Below are positions 18,899 through 27,974 of a stretch of DNA of 64,000 bases, one piece after another; position 1 is the stretch's first letter; the number at the start of each line of letters is the position of its first letter. A model generated the notes under the pieces. The model was given only the letters and a program-made list of their open reading frames with translations, had not been told where the DNA came from and did not search any database. Position numbers and translations under genes: made by a program. The DNA comes from Bin55 sp965199895 (GTDB lineage Bacteria; Pseudomonadota; Gammaproteobacteria; Pseudomonadales; Azotimanducaceae), in the NCBI GenBank assembly GCA_965199895.1, contig CBDATJ010000002.1, forward strand, positions 116,395 to 180,394, given 5' to 3'.

Positions 18899-20310
18899 TA
18901 CAAGAACTCCCGAACATCAGCTAGATACCCACGAATGGCACTTGCTGCTGCTGTAGCGGGACTGACTAAATGTGTTCTACCCATGTGTCCTTGCCGACCC
19001 TCGAAATTTCTATTGGAGGTTGAGGCACACCGCTCTCCAGGATAAAGTCGATCATCGTTCATAGCTAAACACATAGAACACCCTGGTTCACGCCATGAAA
19101 AACCTGCGCTTTGAAAAATTTCGTGTAGCCCCTCTTCCTCTGCTTGTTGTTTCACCAATCCCGAACCAGGAACAACATATGCTTCCTTGAGATTTGACGC
19201 AATCTTGTGTCCATTTACCACTTCAGCAACAACTCTGAGATCTTCGATACGAGAGTTGGTACATGAACCGATGAAAATCTTGTCTAGAACAATGTCGCTA
19301 GTGTGCATTCCAGGATTGAGATCCATGTATTCCAGAGCACGGTACGCAGTTTCTTCTCGTCCAGGGTCATCAAAAGTAGCTGGATGAGGTATGACTTCGT
19401 CGATACCAATCACCATCTCTGGATTGGTGCCCCAAGAGATTTGTGGTGAGAGGTTAGAAACATCCACAGTTTGATATAGTTGATATTCCGCGCCTTGGTC
19501 TGTATTCAACGAATACCAGTAATCTACTGCTTGATTCCATAGTGAGCCGGTTGGAGCAAAGGGACGATCTTCCAAATAACTAATCATTTTCTCGTCCACA
19601 CCGATCAATCCTGCCCTTGCACCGGCTTCAATAGACATGTTGCAAAGTGTCATCCGACCTTCAATACTTAATTGCTCAATTGCTGGTCCGCAATACTCAA
19701 TAGTGTGACCTGTAGCACCATCAATTCCAATGGCACGAATCATTGCTAAGATTAGGTCTTTAGCAGATATTTGAGAGGGAGGTAGACCAACGAAGTCGAC
19801 AAGCATGTTCCTATTTTTCTGTTGGACCAAACACTGGGTAGCAAGCACATGTTCGACTTCTGAAGTACCGATACCATGAGCAAGAGCACCGAAAGCACCA
19901 TGAGTAGATGTGTGTGAATCCCCACAAACGATAGTCATGCCTGGCAAAGTCGCTCCCTGTTCGGGTCCAACGACGTGAACAATGCCTTGTCTTCGATCTT
20001 GCCAATCGAAGTATTTGATTCGATGATCTTTGCAGTTTTTGTCTAGAGTAAGAACTTGTTCCTTGGCAATTTCATCTTGAATTCCCTGTACCCCTAATTC
20101 TCGATTGGTTGTAGGAACAGAGTGGTCTACGGTAGCTAAATTGCTCTGGAGTCGCCACGGTTTTCGATCAGCCAGCTTAAGCCCTTCAAACGCTTGAGGT
20201 GAGGTTACCTCATGCAAAAGATGCCGGTCAATATATAAGAGATCCAACCCGTCCTCTCGTTGTCCGACAAGGTGAGACGACCAGATCTTATCGTAAATTG
20301 TTTGGGGCAT
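18898..20310 (-). CDS. leuC: 3-isopropylmalate dehydratase large subunit
   Basis: LeuC carries the [4Fe-4S] cluster and, with LeuD, isomerises 2- to 3-isopropylmalate. The cluster cysteines are in VFIGSCTNSRI-type sequence (IFIGSCTNSRIEDL, about residue 350) and in PGCSMCLAMNDD (about 410). The start MPQTIYDKIWSSHLV is standard. At 470 residues it matches E. coli (466). It is first of the operon, and the 146-base gap to the divergent DUF1993 gene should hold both promoters. Confidence 0.97.
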   Translation of the reverse strand: MPQTIYDKIWSSHLVGQREDGLDLLYIDRHLLHEVTSPQAFEGLKLADRKPWRLQSNLATVDHSVPTTNRELGVQGIQDEIAKEQVLTLDKNCKDHRIKYFDWQDRRQGIVHVVGPEQGATLPGMTIVCGDSHTSTHGAFGALAHGIGTSEVEHVLATQCLVQQKNRNMLVDFVGLPPSQISAKDLILAMIRAIGIDGATGHTIEYCGPAIEQLSIEGRMTLCNMSIEAGARAGLIGVDEKMISYLEDRPFAPTGSLWNQAVDYWYSLNTDQGAEYQLYQTVDVSNLSPQISWGTNPEMVIGIDEVIPHPATFDDPGREETAYRALEYMDLNPGMHTSDIVLDKIFIGSCTNSRIEDLRVVAEVVNGHKIASNLKEAYVVPGSGLVKQQAEEEGLHEIFQSAGFSWREPGCSMCLAMNDDRLYPGERCASTSNRNFEGRQGHMGRTHLVSPATAAASAIRGYLADVREFL

Positions 20311-20456
20311 TAAGTGGAAAGGGTCAACAGGAAGATGGAATGAGACTCGAAATTATAAAAAGGCTCACAGATGGAAACTTCAGTGACATTGAACCAAAAT
20401 CGACCTGCTGAATAAAATGAGAACATCATTGTCGACCAAAAACTATCGTCATATCT

Positions 20457-20975
20457 ATGGCATCAACACTCATCGACGCAACTGTCGGAACCTACCAACA
20501 AATATTAGGAGCAACCAAGAGTTTTATGGCTATAGGTCGTGCCCATTGCGATACTATTGGTCGCGATGTAGAGGAACTTGTCCAGGCACGTCTTGCAGAC
20601 GATATGTTGGGGTTGTGGTTTCAGATAGTGTCGGTCGCACATCACTCTGTTGGAGCACTACAAGCAGTGGAAGCAGGTGTGTTTGGTCCTCCCAAATCAA
20701 AGAGATACGACTATGCCGGACTTGAGCAACTAGTAGAAAATACAATCACCGAGCTAAAGAATATTTCCCCAGATCAAATCAATCTGAATGCAGACAAACC
20801 GGTTACCTTTGAAATGAGTTCTATCACCATCCCGTTTGCTGCTGACGACTTTCTGCTCACGTTTTCGCTTCCGAACTTCTACTTCCATGCGACTACTGCT
20901 TACGACATCCTAAGAGCGGAGGGAGTCCAACTGGGGAAGCGAGACTTTTTGGGGCATATGCGAATTAAGATGTAG
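20457..20975 (+). CDS. DUF1993 family protein
   Basis: A 172-residue soluble protein recognised by its C-terminal LPNFYFHATTAYDILR followed by GVQLGKRDFLG, and by LLQARLA-like VQARLADDMLGL in the first third, all hallmarks of DUF1993. The family has a four-helix DinB-like look and no established function. It stands alone between leuC and a short 166-base stretch, with its own start ATG. No metal-binding His triad of classical DinB proteins is obvious. Confidence 0.85.
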   Translation: MASTLIDATVGTYQQILGATKSFMAIGRAHCDTIGRDVEELVQARLADDMLGLWFQIVSVAHHSVGALQAVEAGVFGPPKSKRYDYAGLEQLVENTITELKNISPDQINLNADKPVTFEMSSITIPFAADDFLLTFSLPNFYFHATTAYDILRAEGVQLGKRDFLGHMRIKM

Positions 20976-21141
20976 TTCTGTGAGTTTCAGTTCACTCTTT
21001 ATGTGAGTTGTTATGAACTACTAGTACTACCTAGATGCAACATAGTTGCGTCTGAATCTCGAGGTTGGTGGGACTGCGGCGGAAACTTGGTGTTCGATGC
21101 TAAGCACATCAATCGAGGCACGACCGATGCACCGCTGTAAG

Positions 21142-23406
21142 TTAGTCGGGACTCCACTCCCGCATACTAGACAGCCACTCTTCGTTGTTAGGGTCAATTT
21201 CAAGAGCTCTCTCAAGGTAATCGAGAGCAACGGTTAGCTCTCCAACATCCTTCAACTGCTCAGCTACTTGGACAAGCCTAGTAGCACACTTCATCAGTAA
21301 TGTGTTGACCTCGGTATTCTGTTCGTCGAGTTGTTGAGCCGTCGCTAAGACTTCAAGAGCATTCATTCCAGCTGGTTTTGTAATCCGTCCTAAATCAAAG
21401 AGCGCTTTAGCCTGCTGGTACAACCGATTAGCTTCATCAATTCGACCCTGTAGTTCTTGGCGATTCTTCAGCATTGTGTCAGTTGCTTGTCGTCCCAGGG
21501 GTGCTTCAATCGCAGCTGCAAACAATCGGTCAGCATCTGCAAATTGCCGTGTTTCAAGTGCTTCAGTGTGATTGCGGATCACTAGCGGTTCCAAATTAGC
21601 GATGTGCTGTCTAGCAGTTTCGTTTTCTGGATCGTCTTGGAGCACTTCTTGAAATGCCTTCCAAGCACTTGATTCACCCTCTAATCCAATCAATCGACCT
21701 TGATCCAGGAGTTCTTTCCCACGCTGCAGAGTGAAGTCTATCCTGTTAATCAGTTGCCCCGCTTGCGCTACCTGTTCACTAGCTGCAGATAGTTCTTCAG
21801 CATTGGGGCTAGTTTTCAGTGCAAGTTCGTAGTAGCGAAGCTGTAATGGGCGACTGTCTTCGTCTTCCGTGACTCGAATCTTCAACACTTTTTCTTCGGA
21901 AATTTCAAAGATGCGGTTTAACCTCATCCGAACGTCAACGTTCTCAGGCCAGAGACTTTGAACCAACAAATAAGCATCCGTTGCTGCCTCTAGTCTTGTA
22001 GCTTCCTCATTAAGGTCAGTCTCGGTTTCGGGTCTTTGCAATTTTGCTTGAATGGTGTCCCAAAGCTGTTCGGTGTCGTTGTAAATCCGCTCTGCACGTC
22101 CTCGTTGATCGAGTTTCATCCCTAACTCGATCACGGACTCATCATTGGGATAAACCTCGTCGAGTTCATTCAGTTTGCGCTTAGCGATTGGCAGCTTGTT
22201 CTCTTGGATTGCAGTGCTGACTTCACTCATCCACAGATTCTTGACTTCATCGATAGCACCTATCGCGCCAACGTGTCCAGGATCTACATCTAAGACTTGG
22301 TTATAGGCACCCCGAATGGCACTTAAAGTCTGGTTGGGATCAGATCGAATCGACTCTGCTGTCTGCCACAATTCAGTTAATTCAGGATGCTCCCCCAATC
22401 CCAGTTCATGAAAAAATACTTGTACAGGTTGAAACTGAAAGTAACTAAACATTAGAGCCATGACACTGAATGTGGTGAATCCAGTCACCATGGCATAGAT
22501 TTGGCGCGTTGTTAGCCCTTGGGATGTATCTTCAGCACTCGCGGATGGAACTTCTAATTCTGGAATCACTTCCTGGACTTCGTCTATTTCGATCACTCCG
22601 GAGCGAAGGAGTTTTTCGTGTTTTTGAGTTCCACGTTCTGCAAACTGTTCTAGAACCTGTGAGAGATGTTGCTGCTCTACCAATCGATCTAGTGGAGACC
22701 AAGCAAGTATTGTTGTCAGAAAATCCTGCATAGGTGCAAACTCTTCAGGTAATCGACGCACTGTATCTTCCGGTGTGGGCAGCCGAGGGTAACCTTCTTC
22801 ATCGGTCCACAGGAAAGAACCGGTGAGCGTCCGATAAATCAAGCTTCCTAGCGCATAAAGGTCTGATTCAAAACTAGCAGATCTTTGTCCGAAGATTTCA
22901 GGAGCAATAAGCTCTACGTGTTCAACATGAACCGACTCAATCTGATCATCCGGGAACAACGTAGGAACATCTAGCACAAAACAATCAGTGCTGGGATCAA
23001 AGTAAATGTTTGCAGGGAATACTTGCCCATGCCCAGTACCCAACTCTCGATATTCCAATAGTGCCAAAAACAAGTCGTTACATAATTGACTTAACTGTCG
23101 GACAGGTAACCCATTCGTCAATAGTGCTTGTAAGTTATCGCATTCGAGATTTTCAGAAATTACCGTGATCGATTCTTTTGTATGCTCTACGTGATAGACT
23201 GCAGCGACGTTGCTTTTTTGGTCGGACAGAATGAGCGACTGCATCGTCTGTACGTATATATCTGCGTCGGTTGATGTTGCAATCGCAGAAGTGTCCACTG
23301 ACCGAATAAGGACTTCACGCTCTCGTGCAGTATCAAACCCTCTCAACTCTCGAAAGCCGGGTGTCTCGTAGACTACCTCGAAGTCTTCAAATTGTTCGGG
23401 ATTCAC
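21142..23406 (-). CDS. Membrane-anchored pseudokinase with TPR-like periplasmic domain
   Basis: A 754-residue protein in three parts. Residues about 1-270 resemble a Ser/Thr kinase domain: the APE segment (LIAPEIFGQRSASFESDLYALGSLIYRTLTG) is clear. The catalytic loop HRDxxxxN is replaced by GTGHGQVFPANIYFD, so the catalytic Asp is gone, the DFG position reads LDVP, and no glycine-rich loop or VAIK lysine is evident. This suggests a pseudokinase. A single membrane segment lies near 303-323 (IYAMVTGFTTFSVMALMF). The remaining 430 residues are helical TPR-like repeats, the last being ALDYLERALEIDPNNEEW. The downstream MORN gene's partner order is MORN first, then this gene 5 bases later, so the two form an operon. 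Function unknown; a signalling or cell-envelope scaffold is a guess. Confidence 0.75.
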   Translation of the reverse strand: MNPEQFEDFEVVYETPGFRELRGFDTAREREVLIRSVDTSAIATSTDADIYVQTMQSLILSDQKSNVAAVYHVEHTKESITVISENLECDNLQALLTNGLPVRQLSQLCNDLFLALLEYRELGTGHGQVFPANIYFDPSTDCFVLDVPTLFPDDQIESVHVEHVELIAPEIFGQRSASFESDLYALGSLIYRTLTGSFLWTDEEGYPRLPTPEDTVRRLPEEFAPMQDFLTTILAWSPLDRLVEQQHLSQVLEQFAERGTQKHEKLLRSGVIEIDEVQEVIPELEVPSASAEDTSQGLTTRQIYAMVTGFTTFSVMALMFSYFQFQPVQVFFHELGLGEHPELTELWQTAESIRSDPNQTLSAIRGAYNQVLDVDPGHVGAIGAIDEVKNLWMSEVSTAIQENKLPIAKRKLNELDEVYPNDESVIELGMKLDQRGRAERIYNDTEQLWDTIQAKLQRPETETDLNEEATRLEAATDAYLLVQSLWPENVDVRMRLNRIFEISEEKVLKIRVTEDEDSRPLQLRYYELALKTSPNAEELSAASEQVAQAGQLINRIDFTLQRGKELLDQGRLIGLEGESSAWKAFQEVLQDDPENETARQHIANLEPLVIRNHTEALETRQFADADRLFAAAIEAPLGRQATDTMLKNRQELQGRIDEANRLYQQAKALFDLGRITKPAGMNALEVLATAQQLDEQNTEVNTLLMKCATRLVQVAEQLKDVGELTVALDYLERALEIDPNNEEWLSSMREWSPD

Positions 23407-23411
23407 TTTAA

Positions 23412-24284
23412 TTAGTTGTTTGTTTCTGGAAGGTTTAATTCAATGACGACACCTTCGGTGAATCGACCCAAAACAAACACTCCAAAACTGATATAGGCTG
23501 ACCCATCTAGTGCAACGGCGCGACCCTCTCCGTGCGCCATTTCGTCGATGCAATCATCGCTTTGAAACATCCAGGAACGATCTAGCAATTCAAGCTGACA
23601 GTTTTCGACTTCTTTGATCACTTCGTTAATGACTAATTCACCGTTATCAAAAGTCTGAAACCGAAGTTCGTTTCCGGAAACTAAAACACCATCTCCATGC
23701 CTTTGATTTGCGGCAAAGAATCCTCTATATATATGTCCCTCAGCGGTTTCTTCCTGACCAAACCCACTGCGATCTCCTTTCCAGAACCCACCTTCATAGC
23801 TGTATCCGTCTTCGTGCTCCAACCGCCCTATTCCGTGGAACTTACTATCTAGAAACTGACCAGAGTAGCTCATGTTGTTGGAATGGGACACCCAGGTTCC
23901 TTGACCGGTTTGTCGTCCATTAACAAAAGTGCCCGTATAGGTGTCCCCATCGGGCTCGGTGAGCAATCCATAGCCTTGCCAGCCTCCATTGACAAACGAT
24001 CCTTCGTAAGTAGAACCATCTTCCATGGTTTGGCGACCGATCCCTTGAATTTCACCCTCACGAAACGAACCCTCGTAGGTTCTACCATCCGACCAAATAT
24101 AGGTACCAAACCCATGAGGTACATCATTGAGGGTATCACCTACATACCGATTTCCATCTGCATCTTCCAACTCTTGGTACTCAGCGTTAGTGGGAATCGC
24201 TATTAGTGCAATAGCGACACTGACCACACAAACTATTTTGAACCACTGCCATCTTTCACGTAGTCGCTGGTGTGATTGTTTCAT
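23412..24284 (-). CDS. Secreted MORN-repeat protein
   Basis: A protein of about 290 residues with a signal peptide (FKIVCVVSVAIALIAIPTNA, with a likely cut after NA) and about seven MORN repeats of the form YxGxFxxGxxxGxGxxxxxDG, for example YEGSFREGEIQGIGRQTMEDG. MORN repeats often bind lipids or act as scaffolds in eukaryotes; in bacteria their roles are mostly unknown. The start ATG at 24284 has GGGAG nine bases upstream. The ATG at 24290 is closer (three bases) and less likely. It is the first gene of a two-gene operon with the pseudokinase-TPR protein. Confidence 0.85.
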   Translation of the reverse strand: MKQSHQRLRERWQWFKIVCVVSVAIALIAIPTNAEYQELEDADGNRYVGDTLNDVPHGFGTYIWSDGRTYEGSFREGEIQGIGRQTMEDGSTYEGSFVNGGWQGYGLLTEPDGDTYTGTFVNGRQTGQGTWVSHSNNMSYSGQFLDSKFHGIGRLEHEDGYSYEGGFWKGDRSGFGQEETAEGHIYRGFFAANQRHGDGVLVSGNELRFQTFDNGELVINEVIKEVENCQLELLDRSWMFQSDDCIDEMAHGEGRAVALDGSAYISFGVFVLGRFTEGVVIELNLPETNN

Positions 24285-24338
24285 ATGCATCTGCTCCCGT
24301 TCGTTAAACTAAGTGCTGGCTGATCCGAAAAATTGTCC

Positions 24339-25154
24339 ATGCCCAGTTACCAACTGTTTGCCATTTGTTTGATCGCCGGGGCTGCCTCGGGGTTTCTGGG
24401 CGGTATGCTTGGTGTAGGTGGTGGCGTAATCATCGCTCCAACACTACTCATGATGTTCGAGTGGATGGGATTATTCAATGATCCATCTTTACCCAACAAT
24501 GCTCTCATACTCTTTGCTGTTGGTACATCAATGAGTTCCATTATCTTTACTACGGGAGCATCAGCTGTTATTCAAACCATTCGAGACAACGTTGACTGGC
24601 AATTGGTCGGTATCTGGGTGCCCTTCCTCACCATTGGAGCGTTTTCATCGAGTTTTGTTGCAGAACGAGTCTCGATCGGTGGTTTAAAAATTTTGATCGC
24701 TATTGTTCTACTGATTGTGTCTATTGTGATGCTATTGAAAGTATTTCCAACCGCAAAGACTGAAAAACGAAGTCGAATCATCCCTGGAACCATTTCCTCG
24801 AGCGCGGGACTCTTAAGTGGAATGGCTGGCTTGGGCGGTGGGAATATTTTGGTGCCTGCGATGCTCTATTTCAACACACCTCCACGCAAAGCGGCAGCAG
24901 TCGCTAGTGTAGGTGGTTTGTGTGTAGCGGTCTTTGGAGCTGCTGGATACGTGGTAACTGGTTTATCGTTGGACTACCCGTGGAGTTTTGGCTATGTTTA
25001 TCTCCCCTCGCTGATCCCTATTGCAATCATGAACATTCTCTTTGCTCCTTTAGGAGTAGCTGTGGGTCAGAGAATCTCTTCAGATCTCTTTAAACGAATC
25101 TTTGGTTGCATCATGATGGCGGTATCCATCCGTATGTTTGTTAGTGTTTTTTGA
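24339..25154 (+). CDS. TauE/SafE family permease
   Basis: An inner-membrane protein of about 270 residues with eight hydrophobic segments. Two family repeats are visible: GFLGGMLGVGGGVIIAPTLL near the N-terminus and GLLSGMAGLGGGNILVPAML in the middle. TauE/SafE members are linked to export or uptake of sulfite, sulfoacetate and related anions; the substrate here cannot be told. I use the ATG at 24339; a TTG two codons earlier is possible and neither has a good Shine-Dalgarno. It converges with pyk, 9 bases apart. Confidence 0.88.
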   Translation: MPSYQLFAICLIAGAASGFLGGMLGVGGGVIIAPTLLMMFEWMGLFNDPSLPNNALILFAVGTSMSSIIFTTGASAVIQTIRDNVDWQLVGIWVPFLTIGAFSSSFVAERVSIGGLKILIAIVLLIVSIVMLLKVFPTAKTEKRSRIIPGTISSSAGLLSGMAGLGGGNILVPAMLYFNTPPRKAAAVASVGGLCVAVFGAAGYVVTGLSLDYPWSFGYVYLPSLIPIAIMNILFAPLGVAVGQRISSDLFKRIFGCIMMAVSIRMFVSVF

Positions 25155-25163
25155 ACTTAAAAA

Positions 25164-26573
25164 TTACGGAGTCTGCCAGACTTGAATCGATTCCACTCCG
25201 TCATTAGTCAGTACATCGCTCACTAACACTATCTTCTCACCACTTTCCACTCCTTCGCTCTTGGACAAAATCGAAAGAGCATTAGAAACAGTGAGTTTTG
25301 GATCTTCGTGGAGCGATGTGTGGTAGGAAAACACCCCACGATTCACCATCAGTCTCTGTCGAGTTTCTGGGCGATTAGAAAACGCAAATATAGGAAAGTC
25401 TAGTGGACCACAATTGGTGACTAAGTCAGCCATGTAACCCGTTCGTGTGATCACTAATACCCCCACTGCTTTAATTCTTGATGCGAGTCTGACCGCTGAA
25501 CGAGCAATGTTCTGCTTGACCGCTGTAGAGACCAATGAATCTGCAAAGTTCAATCCCGGGACTTTCTCACTATCTTCAATGATGTTGCGCAGTTGTTTAA
25601 CAGCGAGTACGGGATGCTGACCGACACTAGTTTCCGCTGACAAGATTACCGAGTCTACCCCTTCATAAACAGCATTAGCTACATCAATCGCTTCAGCTCG
25701 TGTGGGAATTGGGTGTTCAATCATTGACTCTAACATATGAGTTGCGACAAAGCACCGTCTCCCTAGCCTCAAAGTGGTATGAACCAAATGACGTTGCAAC
25801 CGAGGTAGTGTTGCAATATCAGTCTCTATACCCAAGTCTCCACGAGCGACCATGATCCCATCAGCCGCTTTAGCGATGTTTTCTGCTTCATGTACTCCTT
25901 CTTGGTTTTCGATCTTGGCGATGATTTTTACCCACTCGTTAGCAGAACCCAATAGCTCTCGGAGTGACTGAACATCGTCTGCACTGCGCACAAAAGACTG
26001 TGCGATCCAACTGATTTTTTGCTGCTTGGCAAAGAGTAAGTTTTCTTTGTCTTGTTTGGAAATGGAAGGTAATTGAACATGCACACCGGGGAGATTGACG
26101 TGTTTCTTGCTTCCTAGTTTTCCCCCATGCTGCACTCGGCAAATCAGACCCGCATGTGATTTACACTTCACCTTCAACTGAATCAAACCGTTATCTAGTC
26201 GAATAGTGTCTCCTTCAACTAAAGCATCTTCAAAACGGTTGTAAATAACACGTATTCTGGGGAGATGAGTCTCTTTTGCTGGGGAGTCTGAACCTTGAAC
26301 CAAGACTTGGGTATCTTCTACTAGATTTAGAGGCTCAAGACGTTCTTCAGTCCTGATTTCAGGACCACGGGTATCTAGTAGGACAGGAATTGGATGATCC
26401 AGCTTCTTGTTCAGATCACGTAAGACTCCGAGAGTCTGTTCAGCATCATCATGACTCGCATGAGACATATTGATCCTTACTGCATCCAATCCTTCCTCGT
26501 GCATGGCTTGTATCGTGTTGTAGTCATTCGATGCCGGTCCTACCGTACAGACAATCTTCGTTCGTCGGCGCAT
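25164..26573 (-). CDS. pyk: Pyruvate kinase
   Basis: Pyruvate kinase transfers phosphate from phosphoenolpyruvate to ADP in the last step of glycolysis. The frame opens at 26612, but the conserved start is MRRRTKIVCTVGPAS at 26573, giving 469 residues (E. coli PykF 470). Motifs include INMSHASH, LLDTRGPEIRT, KIIAKIENQEGV with the active-site Lys, and ATHMLESMIEHPIPTRAEAIDVANAV. The usual LSGETAxG is LSAETSVGQHP, a mild departure. The gene is single and faces a 495-base region without genes. Confidence 0.95.
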   Translation of the reverse strand: MRRRTKIVCTVGPASNDYNTIQAMHEEGLDAVRINMSHASHDDAEQTLGVLRDLNKKLDHPIPVLLDTRGPEIRTEERLEPLNLVEDTQVLVQGSDSPAKETHLPRIRVIYNRFEDALVEGDTIRLDNGLIQLKVKCKSHAGLICRVQHGGKLGSKKHVNLPGVHVQLPSISKQDKENLLFAKQQKISWIAQSFVRSADDVQSLRELLGSANEWVKIIAKIENQEGVHEAENIAKAADGIMVARGDLGIETDIATLPRLQRHLVHTTLRLGRRCFVATHMLESMIEHPIPTRAEAIDVANAVYEGVDSVILSAETSVGQHPVLAVKQLRNIIEDSEKVPGLNFADSLVSTAVKQNIARSAVRLASRIKAVGVLVITRTGYMADLVTNCGPLDFPIFAFSNRPETRQRLMVNRGVFSYHTSLHEDPKLTVSNALSILSKSEGVESGEKIVLVSDVLTNDGVESIQVWQTP

Positions 26574-27068
26574 TTGTATTAATATGTGACTCCTGCTGTG
26601 AATTATCAGCACGATACTGATTTACTGCGAAAATGTTGTTAGTCCAGCCTTGAATCGGTGGCTTTTTCGAGTTGTGGACACCAATGAAATGGATAGTACG
26701 GCAAGTGTTCGTGTTGAGTGAAACAAGGATCAATCAGAACCACAGTCCCGCGATCATCCGTTCACTGCACGCGCAGCAGCTAATCGAGCCATAGCAGATT
26801 GTCGCTAAGCTAGTTCATAACCAAATCAGAACTGGCAGCGTTGAATGGTTCATGCATCCGTCTATGACTCTTCAACTTCGAAATCATGTTCACGATTTGA
26901 GATTGCACATCATCCTGGTAGAACAAGTGAGACCGCATCGATAGATACTATCGCTCTGTTCTTGAGCTAATTTATACTGATTTATGTTCATGAAACCTTA
27001 CAGGCACTACAGCAATTTTTCATCTGTCAAACTTATCGGACATCACTTAATCACGGTCCTGTAGAATC
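26574..27068. other. 495-base region without a recognised gene
   Basis: It separates the divergent pyk and DUF1295 genes. I find no tRNA, known riboswitch or convincing coding frame; a 69-codon minus-strand frame that overlaps the pyk start has no coding character. The right part is A/T-rich before position 27069 and probably holds the DUF1295 promoter. A structured RNA cannot be excluded. Confidence 0.4.
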
Positions 27069-27974
27069 ATGACTTTGCTAATTTTGAGTCAACTAATGAA
27101 GAACGGTCAAGGGATAATCGCTGCTTTTATTGCAGTCATAGTCGCAGTATTGATTGCGTGTGCAGGATCCTATAACGGATTGCAATGGGGATCAATTCCA
27201 GTATTCGCAGCACTGATTGCTACCGCTTTCATCATCCAGTGGTTGATGTTCATTCCGTCGCTTGTCAATAAAACTGAAAAATACTTTGACCTAACCGGCG
27301 GTCTCACCTACGTTTTAATAGTTTGTGCTGCAGTGATCGTTGCTTATAGCTCTAACTCACTTGATTTGCGAGATGGAATTCTTGCAGTATTTGTGGCTGT
27401 GTGGGCTTTGAGGCTTTCGATCTTTCTATTCATGCGAATCCAGAATCGTGGGTTTGACCGACGCTTCCGAGAGATCTTACCCAATCCAGATGTTCTATTC
27501 ATGACATGGACACTACAAGGGTTGTGGGTGACTTTCACCGTTTCAGCAGCTCTAGCCTGTATCACTTCTACTACATCGGCAGGTTTGGATATTTACTTGT
27601 TTGTGGGTGGGAGTTTGTGGCTCATTGGCATGATCATTGAAATCGTCGCAGATAACCAGAAGAAAAAGTTCCGAAGTAATCCGGACAATGCAGACAAATT
27701 CATAAACGAAGGGTTATGGAGTCGTTGCCAGCATCCCAATTACGTCGGTGAGGTTTTGCTCTGGATCGGAGTTGCTGTCATCGCGTTCCCTACTCTCTCA
27801 GGGTGGAACTATGCACTCCTAGCTTCACCCATCATGATTTTCTTGTTGCTGTCTCGCATTAGCGGAGTCCGATTGCTTGATACCTATGCAATGAAGAAGT
27901 GGGGTTCAGATCCCAAATATATGCGATACCGAAAATACACTCCCAAATGGTGGTTCACGTTTAGTTCTAAGTAG
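27069..27974 (+). CDS. DUF1295 membrane protein (steroid 5-alpha-reductase-like fold)
   Basis: A 301-residue integral membrane protein with about seven hydrophobic segments. The C-terminal motif CQHPNYVGEVLLWIG, followed by MRYRKYTPKWW, is the hallmark of the DUF1295 / isoprenylcysteine methyltransferase-like superfamily, whose members reduce or methylate hydrophobic substrates using NADPH or SAM. The substrate here is unknown. The gene ends in TAG whose G is the first base of a GTG available to the next gene, so the two are likely cotranscribed. An internal ATG at 27099 is an alternative start. Confidence 0.87.
   Translation: MTLLILSQLMKNGQGIIAAFIAVIVAVLIACAGSYNGLQWGSIPVFAALIATAFIIQWLMFIPSLVNKTEKYFDLTGGLTYVLIVCAAVIVAYSSNSLDLRDGILAVFVAVWALRLSIFLFMRIQNRGFDRRFREILPNPDVLFMTWTLQGLWVTFTVSAALACITSTTSAGLDIYLFVGGSLWLIGMIIEIVADNQKKKFRSNPDNADKFINEGLWSRCQHPNYVGEVLLWIGVAVIAFPTLSGWNYALLASPIMIFLLLSRISGVRLLDTYAMKKWGSDPKYMRYRKYTPKWWFTFSSK

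Noticed and set aside
26574..27068. A regulatory RNA between pyk and the DUF1295 gene
   Set aside because: I found no known riboswitch core or strong hairpin, only unremarkable sequence.
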